A DNA stretch of 64,000 nucleotides from assembly GCA_002398875.1 (NCBI GenBank), contig DHCC01000087.1, positions 1 through 64,000 on the forward strand. Direction: 5' to 3'. The translations under genes and the position numbers were made by a program. The DNA is from Bacteroidales bacterium UBA4912. Lineage in GTDB: Bacteria > Bacteroidota > Bacteroidia > Bacteroidales > Dysgonomonadaceae. The notes under the pieces are model-generated. The model was not told where the DNA came from, made no database searches, and worked only from the letters and a program-made list of their open reading frames with translations. Below are positions 15,275 to 28,226 of this stretch, piece by piece; the stretch's first letter is position 1, and each line of letters starts with the position of its first letter.

Positions 15275-15436
15275 TTTATGATTTTATGAGGGGAAAATCC
15301 ATACTTTCCTCTTACTTTGTTCTTAAATGCCTCTTACCTCGCTCTTATAAACTCCTTTTATTACAGAATAAGGTAAGATCTATGTAATAAATAAATTAAT
15401 CTAATACAATAGCGAAGTTATAATAAGATAAATTGT

Positions 15437-16216
15437 TCACCCTGCAACATTTGTCTTTATACCGAGATCTTCCACTCTGGATGCAATCTTTTGGAGTGTG
15501 TCGTACAAAACCTTTTCGAGGCCTTTTGCCGGTGTTTCCCGGTCGATGGTGTAGATCATCACTTCTCTCGGGTTAAGCGATCTAAGAAGCTCTAACCATG
15601 CTGAAATCTCTTTTTCCGTTGTATTGTCAATATGCTTTCCTTCAAACTCACCTTTAAGGAACATTGTTTGAAGAATAAAGTTGCCGTTGAACTTTTTAAA
15701 TAATTCAACTTGCTTAGCTACGCTGTAATATGGTGAGTTGGGGCGGTCAATAAGCCTGACTGTATCATCGAATGCTGAATCAAGTTTAAGAACAGGTTTT
15801 TCTATTTTCTTAAGTGCTTCAAATACCCCGGGATTCTTTAAATGTATTCCATTAGAGAGTACACTTATTTCAGTTTCTGGATAAAACTGATTACGCAGTT
15901 CTATAGTATCTTCAATTATTTCGTTAAAATCCGGATGCATGGTCGGCTCACCGTTCCCTGCAAAAGTTATCACATCTAACGTTACACCTTCTTTTTTAAG
16001 TAGTGTTAGCTTTTCTTTAAGAGCAGCTTTTACATTTTCTTTGTCAGGCAACTTGGTTTTTGTTCTGAAATCCTTATTAAAGCCACATTCACAGTAGATA
16101 CAGTCGAATGAACATAATTTACCATCATAAGGTAATAGGTTTATTCCCAGTGAACTACCCATCCTGCGACTGTGTACAGGACCAAAAACTATTTCATTAA
16201 ATAATATTGTTGACAT
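15437..16216 (-). CDS. radical SAM protein (COG0731-like)
   Basis: A 259-residue radical SAM enzyme. The cluster-binding motif is CSFDCIYCECG (CxxxCxxC) near residue 34, preceded by FGPVHSRRMGSSLGINLLP, characteristic of COG0731-type Fe-S oxidoreductases. The glycine-rich SAM-binding strand FAGNGEPT follows near residue 88. The exact substrate is unknown. It lies 37 nt downstream of the yqaA-like gene and can be part of the polA-yqaA unit. A weak inverted repeat (CTTACCT 15333, AGGTAAG 15371) lies between it and ychF. Confidence 0.85.
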   Translation of the reverse strand: MSTILFNEIVFGPVHSRRMGSSLGINLLPYDGKLCSFDCIYCECGFNKDFRTKTKLPDKENVKAALKEKLTLLKKEGVTLDVITFAGNGEPTMHPDFNEIIEDTIELRNQFYPETEISVLSNGIHLKNPGVFEALKKIEKPVLKLDSAFDDTVRLIDRPNSPYYSVAKQVELFKKFNGNFILQTMFLKGEFEGKHIDNTTEKEISAWLELLRSLNPREVMIYTIDRETPAKGLEKVLYDTLQKIASRVEDLGIKTNVAG

Positions 16217-16253
16217 TATATTTATTTTTTTATCGTGAGGTTATAATTCTGAT

Positions 16254-16706
16254 TTAAAATAGGTTAATAATCTCTCCTGTTCCATAACCAATAATCAGAT
16301 ATCGTAAAAATTTACCAATTGTCATGCTTATCATAACTACATGTGAATTGGCTCTCATAAAACCAAGGGCTACCAGCATTACATCTCCAACTGCAGGCAG
16401 AAATCCGAAGAAACCCATTAAGGCACCTTTACCCTGAAGCTTGTTTATTGTTTTCTCTATACTTTCTGGTTTAATTTTAAACCATTTTTCGAGCCACTGC
16501 ACCTTTCCTAAACGTCCCAGATAATAGCATGTAGCACCTCCGGCAGCGTTTCCTATTGTGGCATATAGTATAAGTGTCCAGATATCAAGTCCTGCAGCAA
16601 TAAGAGCGGCGAAAACCACCTCAGAGCTAAAAGGCAGAATTGTTGCCGCTAGAAACGATGCAAGCAACAAACCCCAATAACCATAATCAGCTAATCCATC
16701 TAACAT
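16254..16706 (-). CDS. YqaA-type small DedA/VTT-family membrane protein
   Basis: A 150-residue polytopic inner-membrane protein with the VTT/SNARE-associated pattern: a hydrophobic N-terminus, then the motif LPFSSEVVFAAL, GNAAGGATCYYLGRLG, and GFLPAVGDVMLVALGFMR. It resembles E. coli YqaA. Its ATG overlaps the polA stop codon by one base (TAATG), so translation is coupled. DedA-family proteins are linked to lipid carrier recycling and membrane homeostasis; the function of this branch is not established. Confidence 0.8.
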   Translation of the reverse strand: MLDGLADYGYWGLLLASFLAATILPFSSEVVFAALIAAGLDIWTLILYATIGNAAGGATCYYLGRLGKVQWLEKWFKIKPESIEKTINKLQGKGALMGFFGFLPAVGDVMLVALGFMRANSHVVMISMTIGKFLRYLIIGYGTGEIINLF

Positions 16707-19519
16707 TAATGCGCAATAAGCCAGTTTTCTCCCACACCAATTTCAGTCTTCAGAGGCACACTCATCTTATAAGAATTTTCCATCTCTTCAACAACCATCA
16801 TGCGAATATATTCGAGCTCTTCAGGTACAACATTGAAGTTTAATTCGTCATGCACCTGCAAGATCATCTTGGATTTCATATTTTCCTTTTCAAGTCTATT
16901 GTAAATTCTGACCATTGCAACTTTGATAATGTCTGCTGCACTACCTTGAATTGGTGCATTTATTGCATTTCGTTCAGCAAATCCTCTAACAGTTGCATTG
17001 CGAGAATATATATCTGGCAAATATCTCTTACGTCCGTAAACAGTTTCTACATAACCATGTTCTCTGGCTTTTTCTATACTCTTGTCCATATAGTTTTTAA
17101 CACCCGAAAAAGTTTCAAAGTATTCATCAATGATATCTTTTGCTTCAGAACGGGGGATAGTGAGTCTTTCCGACAGTCCAAAAGGTGTGATTCCGTATAT
17201 AATCCCGAAGTTGGCTGTTTTAGCCTTTCTGCGCATATCCGAATCTACATCATTAAGTGGAATTTTAAATATCTTTGAAGCAGTTGCTGAATGTATATCC
17301 TGACCTTTGTTAAATGCTTCAATCATATTTTCATCTCCACTAAGATGTGCCATGATCCGTAACTCTATTTGAGAATAGTCTGAAGAAACAAAAATACAAC
17401 CGTCGTCTGGAATAAATACTCTTCTTAACTCTTTTCCCCTTTCATCCCGAATTGGGATATTCTGGAGATTTGGATTCGTGCTGCTCAGTCGACCGGTTGC
17501 TGCAACAGTCTGATTAAATGATGTGTGAATTTTACCTGTTTTGGGGTTTACAAGCAATGGGAATGCATCAATGTAAGTACTAAGCAATTTTTTTATACCT
17601 CTTTGTTCCAGTATCTTTCCAATTATCGGGTGTTTTGTTCTTATTTTTTCTAACTCCTCCTCACCAGTTTTGTACTGTCCGGTTTTTGTTTTTTTGGGAT
17701 TATCTATAATCTTAAGTCTGTCGAAAAGAATTTCGCCTGTCTGTTTTGGTGAGTTTATATTAAAATCTATTCCCGCCATTTCAATGATCTCCTTTTCAAC
17801 CTGTTGAAGTTCACTTGTATACTGTTTAGATAATTCGTCTAGTGCTTCAAGATCCAATCTTACACCGGTCCATTCCATGTCAGCAAGAACATATATTAGC
17901 GGGCATTCGATTTCATGAAAGAGAATATTTAGATTATTTTTTTTAATTTCTTTCTCCAGTATATTTTTAAGTTTTAGAGTTATATCTGCATCTTCAGAGG
18001 CATAATTACAAACAACAGAAGGATCTATATCCCTCATATTCTTTTGATTCTTCCCTTTTGGTCCAATCAATTCATCTATATGAATAGTTTTATAATTTAG
18101 ATAAGTTTCGGCCATATAATCCATACCATGCCGTAGTTCCGGATTGAGTAAATAATGGGCTACCATTGTATCAAAAAGCGCACCCTTTACTCTAATACCA
18201 TAATTGCGGAGTTCCAGAATATCATATTTTATATTTTGACCGGTTTTTTCAATCTTTTCATTTTCAAAAAACGGCTTGAAGATATTCACTTGTTCCTGTG
18301 CAGTTTCCTGATTTTCTGATATTGGTACATAATATGCTTCACCCTCTTTATATGCAAAGGAAAGACCAACTAACTCACTTTGTAATGGATCCATACCTGT
18401 AGTTTCAGTGTCAAAACAGACCGATTTCTGATCAAGAAGTATTTTACAAAGTGATTCCATCTCCTTTTCAGAAAATATCATTTTGTAGTTATGCTTAGTT
18501 GAATGAATATCAGTTAAATCAGTAGGAACGTATTTATCCGTTTCTTCGGAAAGATTTGTACTTGAAGGTTGTGTTGTGGCTGTAGAATAATCAGTCGTGC
18601 CAAACAGCTCACCCTGAACAGGACTGTCGGAACTCTTAGGAGTGTCTTGTTTAAAAATTCGAGTAAGAAGAGTTCTGAACTCCAGATCTTCAAACAGTGC
18701 TCTGACATCATTCTCATTTTTCTCTTTAAGAAGCAGATCATCTCCGCTAATCTGAATGGGAACATCGGTCTTTATAGTAGCAAGATACTTTGAAAACAGG
18801 ATCTGTTCTCTGTTTTCTTCAATATTACGCTTCTGAGCCCCTTTTAACTGTTCTGTGTTTTCAAGCAGGTTTTCGATCGTTCCAAACTGTTTAAGCAGTT
18901 TAACGGCAGTTTTTTCTCCTATACCCGGGCATCCGGGGATATTATCAGCGCTGTCTCCCATTAACCCAAGTAAGTCAATAACCTGAGAAGGGTGTTCTAT
19001 ATCATACTTTTCAACTACTTTCTTATCATCTAGAATTTCATAATCATTACCACCATATTTTGGTCTGTATATAAAAATTGTAGGTTCTGTAAGTTGACCG
19101 TAATCTTTGTCTGAAGTCATCATATAGACGTCAAAAAGCTCTCTGTCCATAGTTTTTGCAATTGTTCCGATTACGTCATCAGCTTCATATCCCGGAACTT
19201 CAAGTATTGGTATGTTGTATGCCTTAATTATTTCCTTAATATATGGAACTGAAGCTTTAATCACTTCAGGTGTTGCTTCTCTTTGAGCTTTATATTGCTC
19301 ATACTCTTTATGACGAAAGGTAGGTCCTTCAGGATCAAATCCGATTGCAATATGAGTTGGGTTTTCTTTGCGTAACACTTCTTCAAGTGTATTTATAAAG
19401 CCAAATATTGCAGATGTATTTCTTCCTTTAGAGTCTACTCTTGGAAATTTTATAAATGCATAATAAGCTCTGTATATAAGTGCGTAGGCGTCGAGTAGGA
19501 AAAGTCTGTTCTTGTTCAT
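16706..19519 (-). CDS. polA: DNA polymerase I
   Basis: A 937-residue Pol I for Okazaki-fragment maturation and repair. The 5'-3' exonuclease/FEN domain covers about 1-290 (FLLDAYALIYRAYYAF, DKDYGQL, GDSADNIPGCPGIGEKTA). The 3'-5' proofreading domain (about 345-535) retains DTETTG, NIKYD and YASEDAD, so it looks active. The polymerase domain (about 560-937) has DYSQIELRIMAH, RRKAKTANFGIIYG and QVHDELNF. Full length for Bacteroidota. It is divergent from the polyprenyl synthase gene, and yqaA overlaps its stop. Confidence 0.97.
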   Translation of the reverse strand: MNKNRLFLLDAYALIYRAYYAFIKFPRVDSKGRNTSAIFGFINTLEEVLRKENPTHIAIGFDPEGPTFRHKEYEQYKAQREATPEVIKASVPYIKEIIKAYNIPILEVPGYEADDVIGTIAKTMDRELFDVYMMTSDKDYGQLTEPTIFIYRPKYGGNDYEILDDKKVVEKYDIEHPSQVIDLLGLMGDSADNIPGCPGIGEKTAVKLLKQFGTIENLLENTEQLKGAQKRNIEENREQILFSKYLATIKTDVPIQISGDDLLLKEKNENDVRALFEDLEFRTLLTRIFKQDTPKSSDSPVQGELFGTTDYSTATTQPSSTNLSEETDKYVPTDLTDIHSTKHNYKMIFSEKEMESLCKILLDQKSVCFDTETTGMDPLQSELVGLSFAYKEGEAYYVPISENQETAQEQVNIFKPFFENEKIEKTGQNIKYDILELRNYGIRVKGALFDTMVAHYLLNPELRHGMDYMAETYLNYKTIHIDELIGPKGKNQKNMRDIDPSVVCNYASEDADITLKLKNILEKEIKKNNLNILFHEIECPLIYVLADMEWTGVRLDLEALDELSKQYTSELQQVEKEIIEMAGIDFNINSPKQTGEILFDRLKIIDNPKKTKTGQYKTGEEELEKIRTKHPIIGKILEQRGIKKLLSTYIDAFPLLVNPKTGKIHTSFNQTVAATGRLSSTNPNLQNIPIRDERGKELRRVFIPDDGCIFVSSDYSQIELRIMAHLSGDENMIEAFNKGQDIHSATASKIFKIPLNDVDSDMRRKAKTANFGIIYGITPFGLSERLTIPRSEAKDIIDEYFETFSGVKNYMDKSIEKAREHGYVETVYGRKRYLPDIYSRNATVRGFAERNAINAPIQGSAADIIKVAMVRIYNRLEKENMKSKMILQVHDELNFNVVPEELEYIRMMVVEEMENSYKMSVPLKTEIGVGENWLIAH

Positions 19520-19588
19520 AATTTTCTCTAAAATAGCGTTTGGATTGGTAAAGTTACGAATATTTGTTGCTATGACTAGAATTATTTT

Positions 19589-19596
19589 TACTTTTG
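19589..19596 (+). promoter_or_regulatory. promoter (TACTTTTG) for the polyprenyl synthase
   Basis: TTG (19567-19569), 19 bp, TACTTTTG: close to the full Bacteroidota promoter. It places the start of translation at 19617 and not at earlier in-frame ATG codons. Confidence 0.65.
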
Positions 19597-19616
19597 TACG
19601 TCTAATTTGGGATGTG

Positions 19617-20591
19617 ATGGATCAAAGTAAGATTATAAAAGAATTTCTTCAGGAAGAATTAACTATTTTCGATAAATATTTACGTGAGTCTGTTAAAAAT
19701 AACGATTCACGACTTACTGAGATGATCTCTCACGTTTTTAACTCTAACGGGAAACGCCTTAGACCTACATTAGTACTCATGACTGCCAGAGTATGCGGTA
19801 AAATAGTTCCTGAAACCTACTATGGTGCCGTCACAATAGAGCTTTTACATACAGCTACACTTGTTCACGACGATGTGATAGACCGGTCTGATTTACGACG
19901 CGGCAAAAGCTCTATGAACGCTGTTTATGATAATACCAGGGCAGTATTGGTAGGTGATTATTTACTTTCAACAGCATTAGCAGAAAGTGTAAAGACCAAA
20001 AACCTTGAAATTATTAGAATAATATCTGAATCAGGTCAGAACCTTGCTTCAGGCGAGCTTACTCAATTATCATTAGCTGATGAAGTTATAATTGATGAAG
20101 ATGCTTATTTTAGCGTTATAGATAAAAAAACAGCATCTTTAATACGAGCAAGTTTGGCTATTGGGGCCATTACAGGGGGAGCCGATAAGGAAATTATTTC
20201 ACAGTTTAACATAATCGGCGGTATACTTGGGGTATGTTTTCAGATAAAAGACGATATATTTGACTATTATAACCTTGATGTTGGCAAACCAACAGGTAAA
20301 GATATCCGCGAAGGAAAAATTACTTTACCTCTTATTTATGCACTTAAAAATGCACCAGAATCAAAAAGTGCCGAAATGATAAATATTTTAAAATCAAAAA
20401 ATTACAGCGATAGAAACATTAACATTCTGCTAGATTTTGCAAAAGAATATAAAGGTATTGATGAGGCATATAAAAAAATGTATCTATTACTCGATGAAGC
20501 AGAGGAAATTATATCAAACTTTAATTTTGATAATGAAATGAAGATGTATATGAGATCGTTTCTTTTGTATCTTAAAAACAGAACATATTAA
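19617..20591 (+). CDS. ispB: polyprenyl (octaprenyl-type) diphosphate synthase
   Basis: A 324-residue trans-isoprenyl diphosphate synthase that elongates isoprenoid diphosphates for the menaquinone side chain. The first Asp-rich motif is LVHDDVIDRSDLRRG (DDxxD near residue 85) and the second is FQIKDDIFDYY (near residue 212). The FARM-type context (GKRLRPTLVLMTAR) is near residue 45. The frame is open for 35 residues upstream, but the promoter at 19589 supports the ATG at 19617. Chain length cannot be told from sequence. Confidence 0.9.
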   Translation: MDQSKIIKEFLQEELTIFDKYLRESVKNNDSRLTEMISHVFNSNGKRLRPTLVLMTARVCGKIVPETYYGAVTIELLHTATLVHDDVIDRSDLRRGKSSMNAVYDNTRAVLVGDYLLSTALAESVKTKNLEIIRIISESGQNLASGELTQLSLADEVIIDEDAYFSVIDKKTASLIRASLAIGAITGGADKEIISQFNIIGGILGVCFQIKDDIFDYYNLDVGKPTGKDIREGKITLPLIYALKNAPESKSAEMINILKSKNYSDRNINILLDFAKEYKGIDEAYKKMYLLLDEAEEIISNFNFDNEMKMYMRSFLLYLKNRTY

Positions 20592-20622
20592 AAAAGGGTG
20601 AAATCATCTTATGATTCACCCC
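20590..20622 (-). terminator. terminator of hsp20
   Basis: On the minus strand GGGTGAATCAT and ATGATTTCACCC form a long stem with one bulge and a 3-nt loop, followed by six T residues. It also sits directly after the convergent polyprenyl synthase stop codon. Confidence 0.8.
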
Positions 20623-20681
20623 TTACAAATATAACCTTAAATTACTATTCAGTCTTTATAAACTGAAACCTGTTTTACTGA

Positions 20682-21107
20682 TTATTTTATGTCTATCAAT
20701 TTTTCTTTCAATGTTTTTTTCTCTTTAAGAGTAGGTATATCAACAGTTAATACACCATCATTAACTTTAGCCGAGATTTTGTCTTTATCAATATCATCGG
20801 GAAGTATCATTGTTCTCTGGAATTGAGAATATGAGAATTCACGTCTCAAATAGGCTCCCTTTTTATCCTTTTCTTCATTTTCAGATTTCTTCTCAAAAGA
20901 GATAACGAGATTGTTGTTCTCATCCAATCTTACAACGCAATCTTCTTTAGTCATCCCCGGAGCAGCTACTTCAACAGTAAATCCATCCTCGTTTTGAATA
21001 ATGTTGATTGCAGGAACAGATTTGGTATTGTTCTCCATCCATTCATTACCGAAAAAATCATTGAATACACTTGGTAACCAGTTGTTTGTTCTTCTAATTA
21101 TTGCCAT
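20682..21107 (-). CDS. Hsp20/alpha-crystallin small heat-shock protein
   Basis: A 141-residue ATP-independent holdase that keeps unfolding proteins soluble. The alpha-crystallin domain covers about residues 35-130, with VAAPGMTKEDCVV, the conserved DGVLTVDIP near residue 120, and a C-terminal K-rich tail. The N-terminal segment has the common MAIIRR..W start of Bacteroidota Hsp20. Monocistronic, followed by a strong terminator. No clear TAnnTTTG element was found upstream (the best is TATCTTTTG, one base too long), which may reflect stress-specific control. Confidence 0.92.
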   Translation of the reverse strand: MAIIRRTNNWLPSVFNDFFGNEWMENNTKSVPAINIIQNEDGFTVEVAAPGMTKEDCVVRLDENNNLVISFEKKSENEEKDKKGAYLRREFSYSQFQRTMILPDDIDKDKISAKVNDGVLTVDIPTLKEKKTLKEKLIDIK

Positions 21108-21271
21108 AATATTTACCCTTTCTTTTAATTGTTATTTAACTTACACTATGATATATGCAAAAGATAAGCCGACAGGAAAACAGGAAGTTAGTGCTGACAA
21201 TATGGCGCAAATCATTAGTAATAACGCTAAATATGCACGATAAAGACGACAAAACGGCAGTAATAGCGTGC

Positions 21272-22840
21272 TTATTTTAAAATATTGTAAGTTTTTACAC
21301 CCCTATGAATTTTTCCAAATCTGTCTGTTGCTTGTACCTCAATTGTATGCACACCTACTGGAAGTTCCAGGTTTAGTGGACCAAACCAAAGGTGTGTACT
21401 GTTTACTGCATTAGATGGTCGGCGCCCAGGTAATAACTCCTCTGCAAGGTCCCATTCAATAAGCTTTAGATTGTAATTTGGATCAACTGCCTGTATATAC
21501 CGCATATCTTTCCACTGTCCTTCATCAATTCTGTATTTAACATTATCACCCTCACTACCCATAAAAAAGTTGACAACAATCTGTGAAGTCGTTCTACCAT
21601 TATGTTGCACGGTTTTAGGTGCATAAATATTCATTTGATGATCACTTCCACTGCCTGCAACTTGATAATCTATATTATAATTAGTACCATTTATATTAAG
21701 AAAAGCATAGCCTTGTGGTGTACCGTCACGCATGGTTGCGTCAGGCAAATCATCATTATTAAGCTTTCCCGAGTACCAATCACCGGATGTTGTACCTGCA
21801 TTAAATTCGTGTAAGGGTTTACTTCTTTTCCAGCCTTCAATTTCAGTATACTCAATTTGTTCCTGAAAATGGGTGTGTGCTGACATGATTAAAACATTGC
21901 CGAACTCCTGCAACATATCAAAAACTCTTTGTCTGTCCTCAAGTCGGTAAGAATTTCCGGAATTATCTTTCATTGGAATATGTTGAGAAAGAATAATCAA
22001 CTTATCCTTTGGAACGTTTTTAAGATTGTTTTCCAAAAACTGTAACTGGTCAAGTCGATAACCACCCCAGTAGCCTCTTCCGTCTCTTGGGTCAGGATAG
22101 AGAATATTGTCGAGAATAATAAAATGGGCGTTGCCATAATTAAAAGCATAATTCGCACTTCCAAAATTCTTTTTAAATGTCTCGTCGGACAGGATATCAG
22201 ATGATGCGTCATAATTCATATCATGATTTCCCATAACATTATACCAGGGAAGCTGTAAATGTCTCATACGCTCTTTGTAAATTGGTTGGAGGTCCAGGTT
22301 ATCACCGACAATATCACCCAGACTTATGCCAAATAATGTATTTTCTTTTTTTTCTACATCTCTGACAATCTTTTTTGTAAAATAATCAAGATCCTCAATA
22401 GAGTAGGGCTGAGGGTCTCCAAAAACTACTACACTATAATCATCAGGCTCATCGTATTTGTAAAGTGCAAAGTCAACTGATGAAGGCAATTTACCTGTAG
22501 GTTCTATGCCTTTAAACTCAAAATCCTTATTTGATCCCAAAGGATTGTAGTGATAATAGAACTGGGGGATAAAATCATTATCCACCGGAATCTCATACCC
22601 CGAAGGTTTTATTATAAAAATTGTGTTTCCCTCGTTTACAGTAATTGAATAATATCCGTATTCATCAGTTAAAACAACATCTCTGCCATTAGAAACGCCT
22701 ACATAAGAGATACCCGTCTCACTGCGATCTTTTTTACCGTTTCTGTTAACATCATCATACACATACCCTTTGGCCACTTGTTGCGAATAAGCAACTACAT
22801 TTATGAAAATGAGTATCAGTGTCGTTAAGTTTTTCTTCAT
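21272..22840 (-). CDS. secreted calcineurin-like phosphoesterase with N- and C-terminal beta domains
   Basis: A 522-residue exported metallophosphoesterase. It has a signal peptide to about residue 19 (VVAYSQ), a Cna-B-like N-terminal domain (about 20-110, VAKGYVYDDVNRNGKKD), then the metallophosphatase core: VFGDPQPYS (~145), LGDIVGDN (~175), NVMGNHDMNY (~205), SQHIPM (~290) and SAHTHF (~325). A C-terminal sandwich of the MetallophosC type covers about 375-522. The D, N and H metal ligands are all present, so it should be active on an unknown phosphoester in the periplasm. Only weak Pho-box-like units lie upstream. Confidence 0.88.
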   Translation of the reverse strand: MKKNLTTLILIFINVVAYSQQVAKGYVYDDVNRNGKKDRSETGISYVGVSNGRDVVLTDEYGYYSITVNEGNTIFIIKPSGYEIPVDNDFIPQFYYHYNPLGSNKDFEFKGIEPTGKLPSSVDFALYKYDEPDDYSVVVFGDPQPYSIEDLDYFTKKIVRDVEKKENTLFGISLGDIVGDNLDLQPIYKERMRHLQLPWYNVMGNHDMNYDASSDILSDETFKKNFGSANYAFNYGNAHFIILDNILYPDPRDGRGYWGGYRLDQLQFLENNLKNVPKDKLIILSQHIPMKDNSGNSYRLEDRQRVFDMLQEFGNVLIMSAHTHFQEQIEYTEIEGWKRSKPLHEFNAGTTSGDWYSGKLNNDDLPDATMRDGTPQGYAFLNINGTNYNIDYQVAGSGSDHQMNIYAPKTVQHNGRTTSQIVVNFFMGSEGDNVKYRIDEGQWKDMRYIQAVDPNYNLKLIEWDLAEELLPGRRPSNAVNSTHLWFGPLNLELPVGVHTIEVQATDRFGKIHRGVKTYNILK

Positions 22841-22905
22841 TGTCTAATTTTTAAGTTTGTATTATATGATAAAACATTACATTTATGCTTTTGTTTACTT
22901 ATTCC

Positions 22906-22922
22906 TGTTACATATTTATTAA
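22906..22922 (-). promoter_or_regulatory. weak two-unit Pho-box-like site upstream of the phosphoesterase
   Basis: TGTTAC (22906) and TATTAA (22917) are 11 bp apart and share the CCTGTTAC context of the clear arrays, but no third matching unit or TAnnTTTG at the right distance is seen. Confidence 0.2.
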
Positions 22923-22931
22923 GATTGACAC

Positions 22932-22964
22932 AAAAAAAGGCGGACATTTTTCTTATCCGCCTTT
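22932..22964 (-). terminator. terminator at the end of the mnmG-to-GH2 operon
   Basis: AAAGGCGGA and TCCGCCTTT pair around an 11-nt loop. On the minus strand the stem is followed by seven T residues, 70 nt after the beta-galactosidase stop codon. Confidence 0.88.
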
Positions 22965-23033
22965 AAACAAATTATAGAGATTTACTCTTAATCACTTTCT
23001 TAAAACTTAAAAAAAGTCTATCGCCATATTATT

Positions 23034-27325
<4,292 letters not shown>

Positions 27326-27375
27326 TTAATACGTTTTTTATTTAGTTAAATAATTATCATTTTAAACACTTTAGA

Positions 27376-27705
27376 TCAAGATTTTAATTTATTATTATTC
27401 AAATGCCTTGTAGCATCCCTTTCTGTTTTTTTCTCAATACTTTTTAGAAAAGATTCCTCAAGGTTAACACCTGTTTGATTAGCAATACATATCAATACCC
27501 AGAGAATATCAGCAATTTCTTCAGACAGATTCTTAGATAAATCAGAAGATTTGAACGATTGTTCCCCATAGGTCCTTGCCATAATTCGTGCCAATTCTCC
27601 AACCTCTTCTGTAAGTAAAGCCATGTTGGTAAGTTCATTAAAATATCGTACTCCATATTTCTTAATCCACAAATCTACCTGTTGCTGTGCTTCTTGAATA
27701 GTCAT
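27376..27705 (-). CDS. MazG-like nucleotide pyrophosphohydrolase
   Basis: A 109-residue all-alpha NTP pyrophosphohydrolase. The metal-binding pattern is visible as LLTEEVGELARI (ExxE, ~30) and LSEEIADILWVLICIAN (ExxD, ~62). Such small MazG-like proteins hydrolyse non-canonical or excess nucleoside triphosphates, suiting its place between dtd and deoC. Length fits the single-domain class. Confidence 0.9.
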   Translation of the reverse strand: MTIQEAQQQVDLWIKKYGVRYFNELTNMALLTEEVGELARIMARTYGEQSFKSSDLSKNLSEEIADILWVLICIANQTGVNLEESFLKSIEKKTERDATRHLNNNKLKS

Positions 27706-27771
27706 TTGAATTCAAATATTACTAACATTTTTTTATAACAAAATCAATCCTAATACCCGATCAATCAAATA

Positions 27772-28224
27772 TTACTCTTTGTTTTTAGAGTCTATCAAAA
27801 TAGTAACAGGACCATCATTCACCAGTTTCACTTTCATATCAGCTCCAAACTCACCTGTTTTAACTTTTTTGTCAAGCTTTTGAGATAATACATTACAAAA
27901 GTTCTCGTATAAAGGAACCGATACATCAGGTTTAGCAGCTTTTATATATGATGGACGATTTCCTTTTTTTGTACTTGCGTGTAAAGTAAACTGTGAAATA
28001 ACAAGTATATCACCCCCTGAATCTAATATTGATCGATTCATAACACCATTTTCATCATCAAAAATACGCAAATTAACACTCTTTTTTGCTAAATATTCTA
28101 TGTCATCTTCGCTATCTTCATTTTCAATCCCTACGAAAATCAACAGACCTTTATCTATCTCACTTTTTGTCTTTCCTTCTATTTGAACGGATGCTTCAGA
28201 AACCCGCTGTATTAAGATTCGCAT
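27772..28224 (-). CDS. dtd: D-aminoacyl-tRNA deacylase
   Basis: A 150-residue DTD that clears D-amino acids from mischarged tRNA. The catalytic/binding motif SQFTLHASTKKGNRPS (~80-95) and the family's cross-subunit motif near NDGPVTILID (~135) are present, with the standard MRILIQRVSEASV start. It begins 2 nt after the uvrC stop, so it is co-translated in the mnmG-apt-uvrC-dtd operon. Confidence 0.96.
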   Translation of the reverse strand: MRILIQRVSEASVQIEGKTKSEIDKGLLIFVGIENEDSEDDIEYLAKKSVNLRIFDDENGVMNRSILDSGGDILVISQFTLHASTKKGNRPSYIKAAKPDVSVPLYENFCNVLSQKLDKKVKTGEFGADMKVKLVNDGPVTILIDSKNKE

Positions 28225-28226
28225 AC

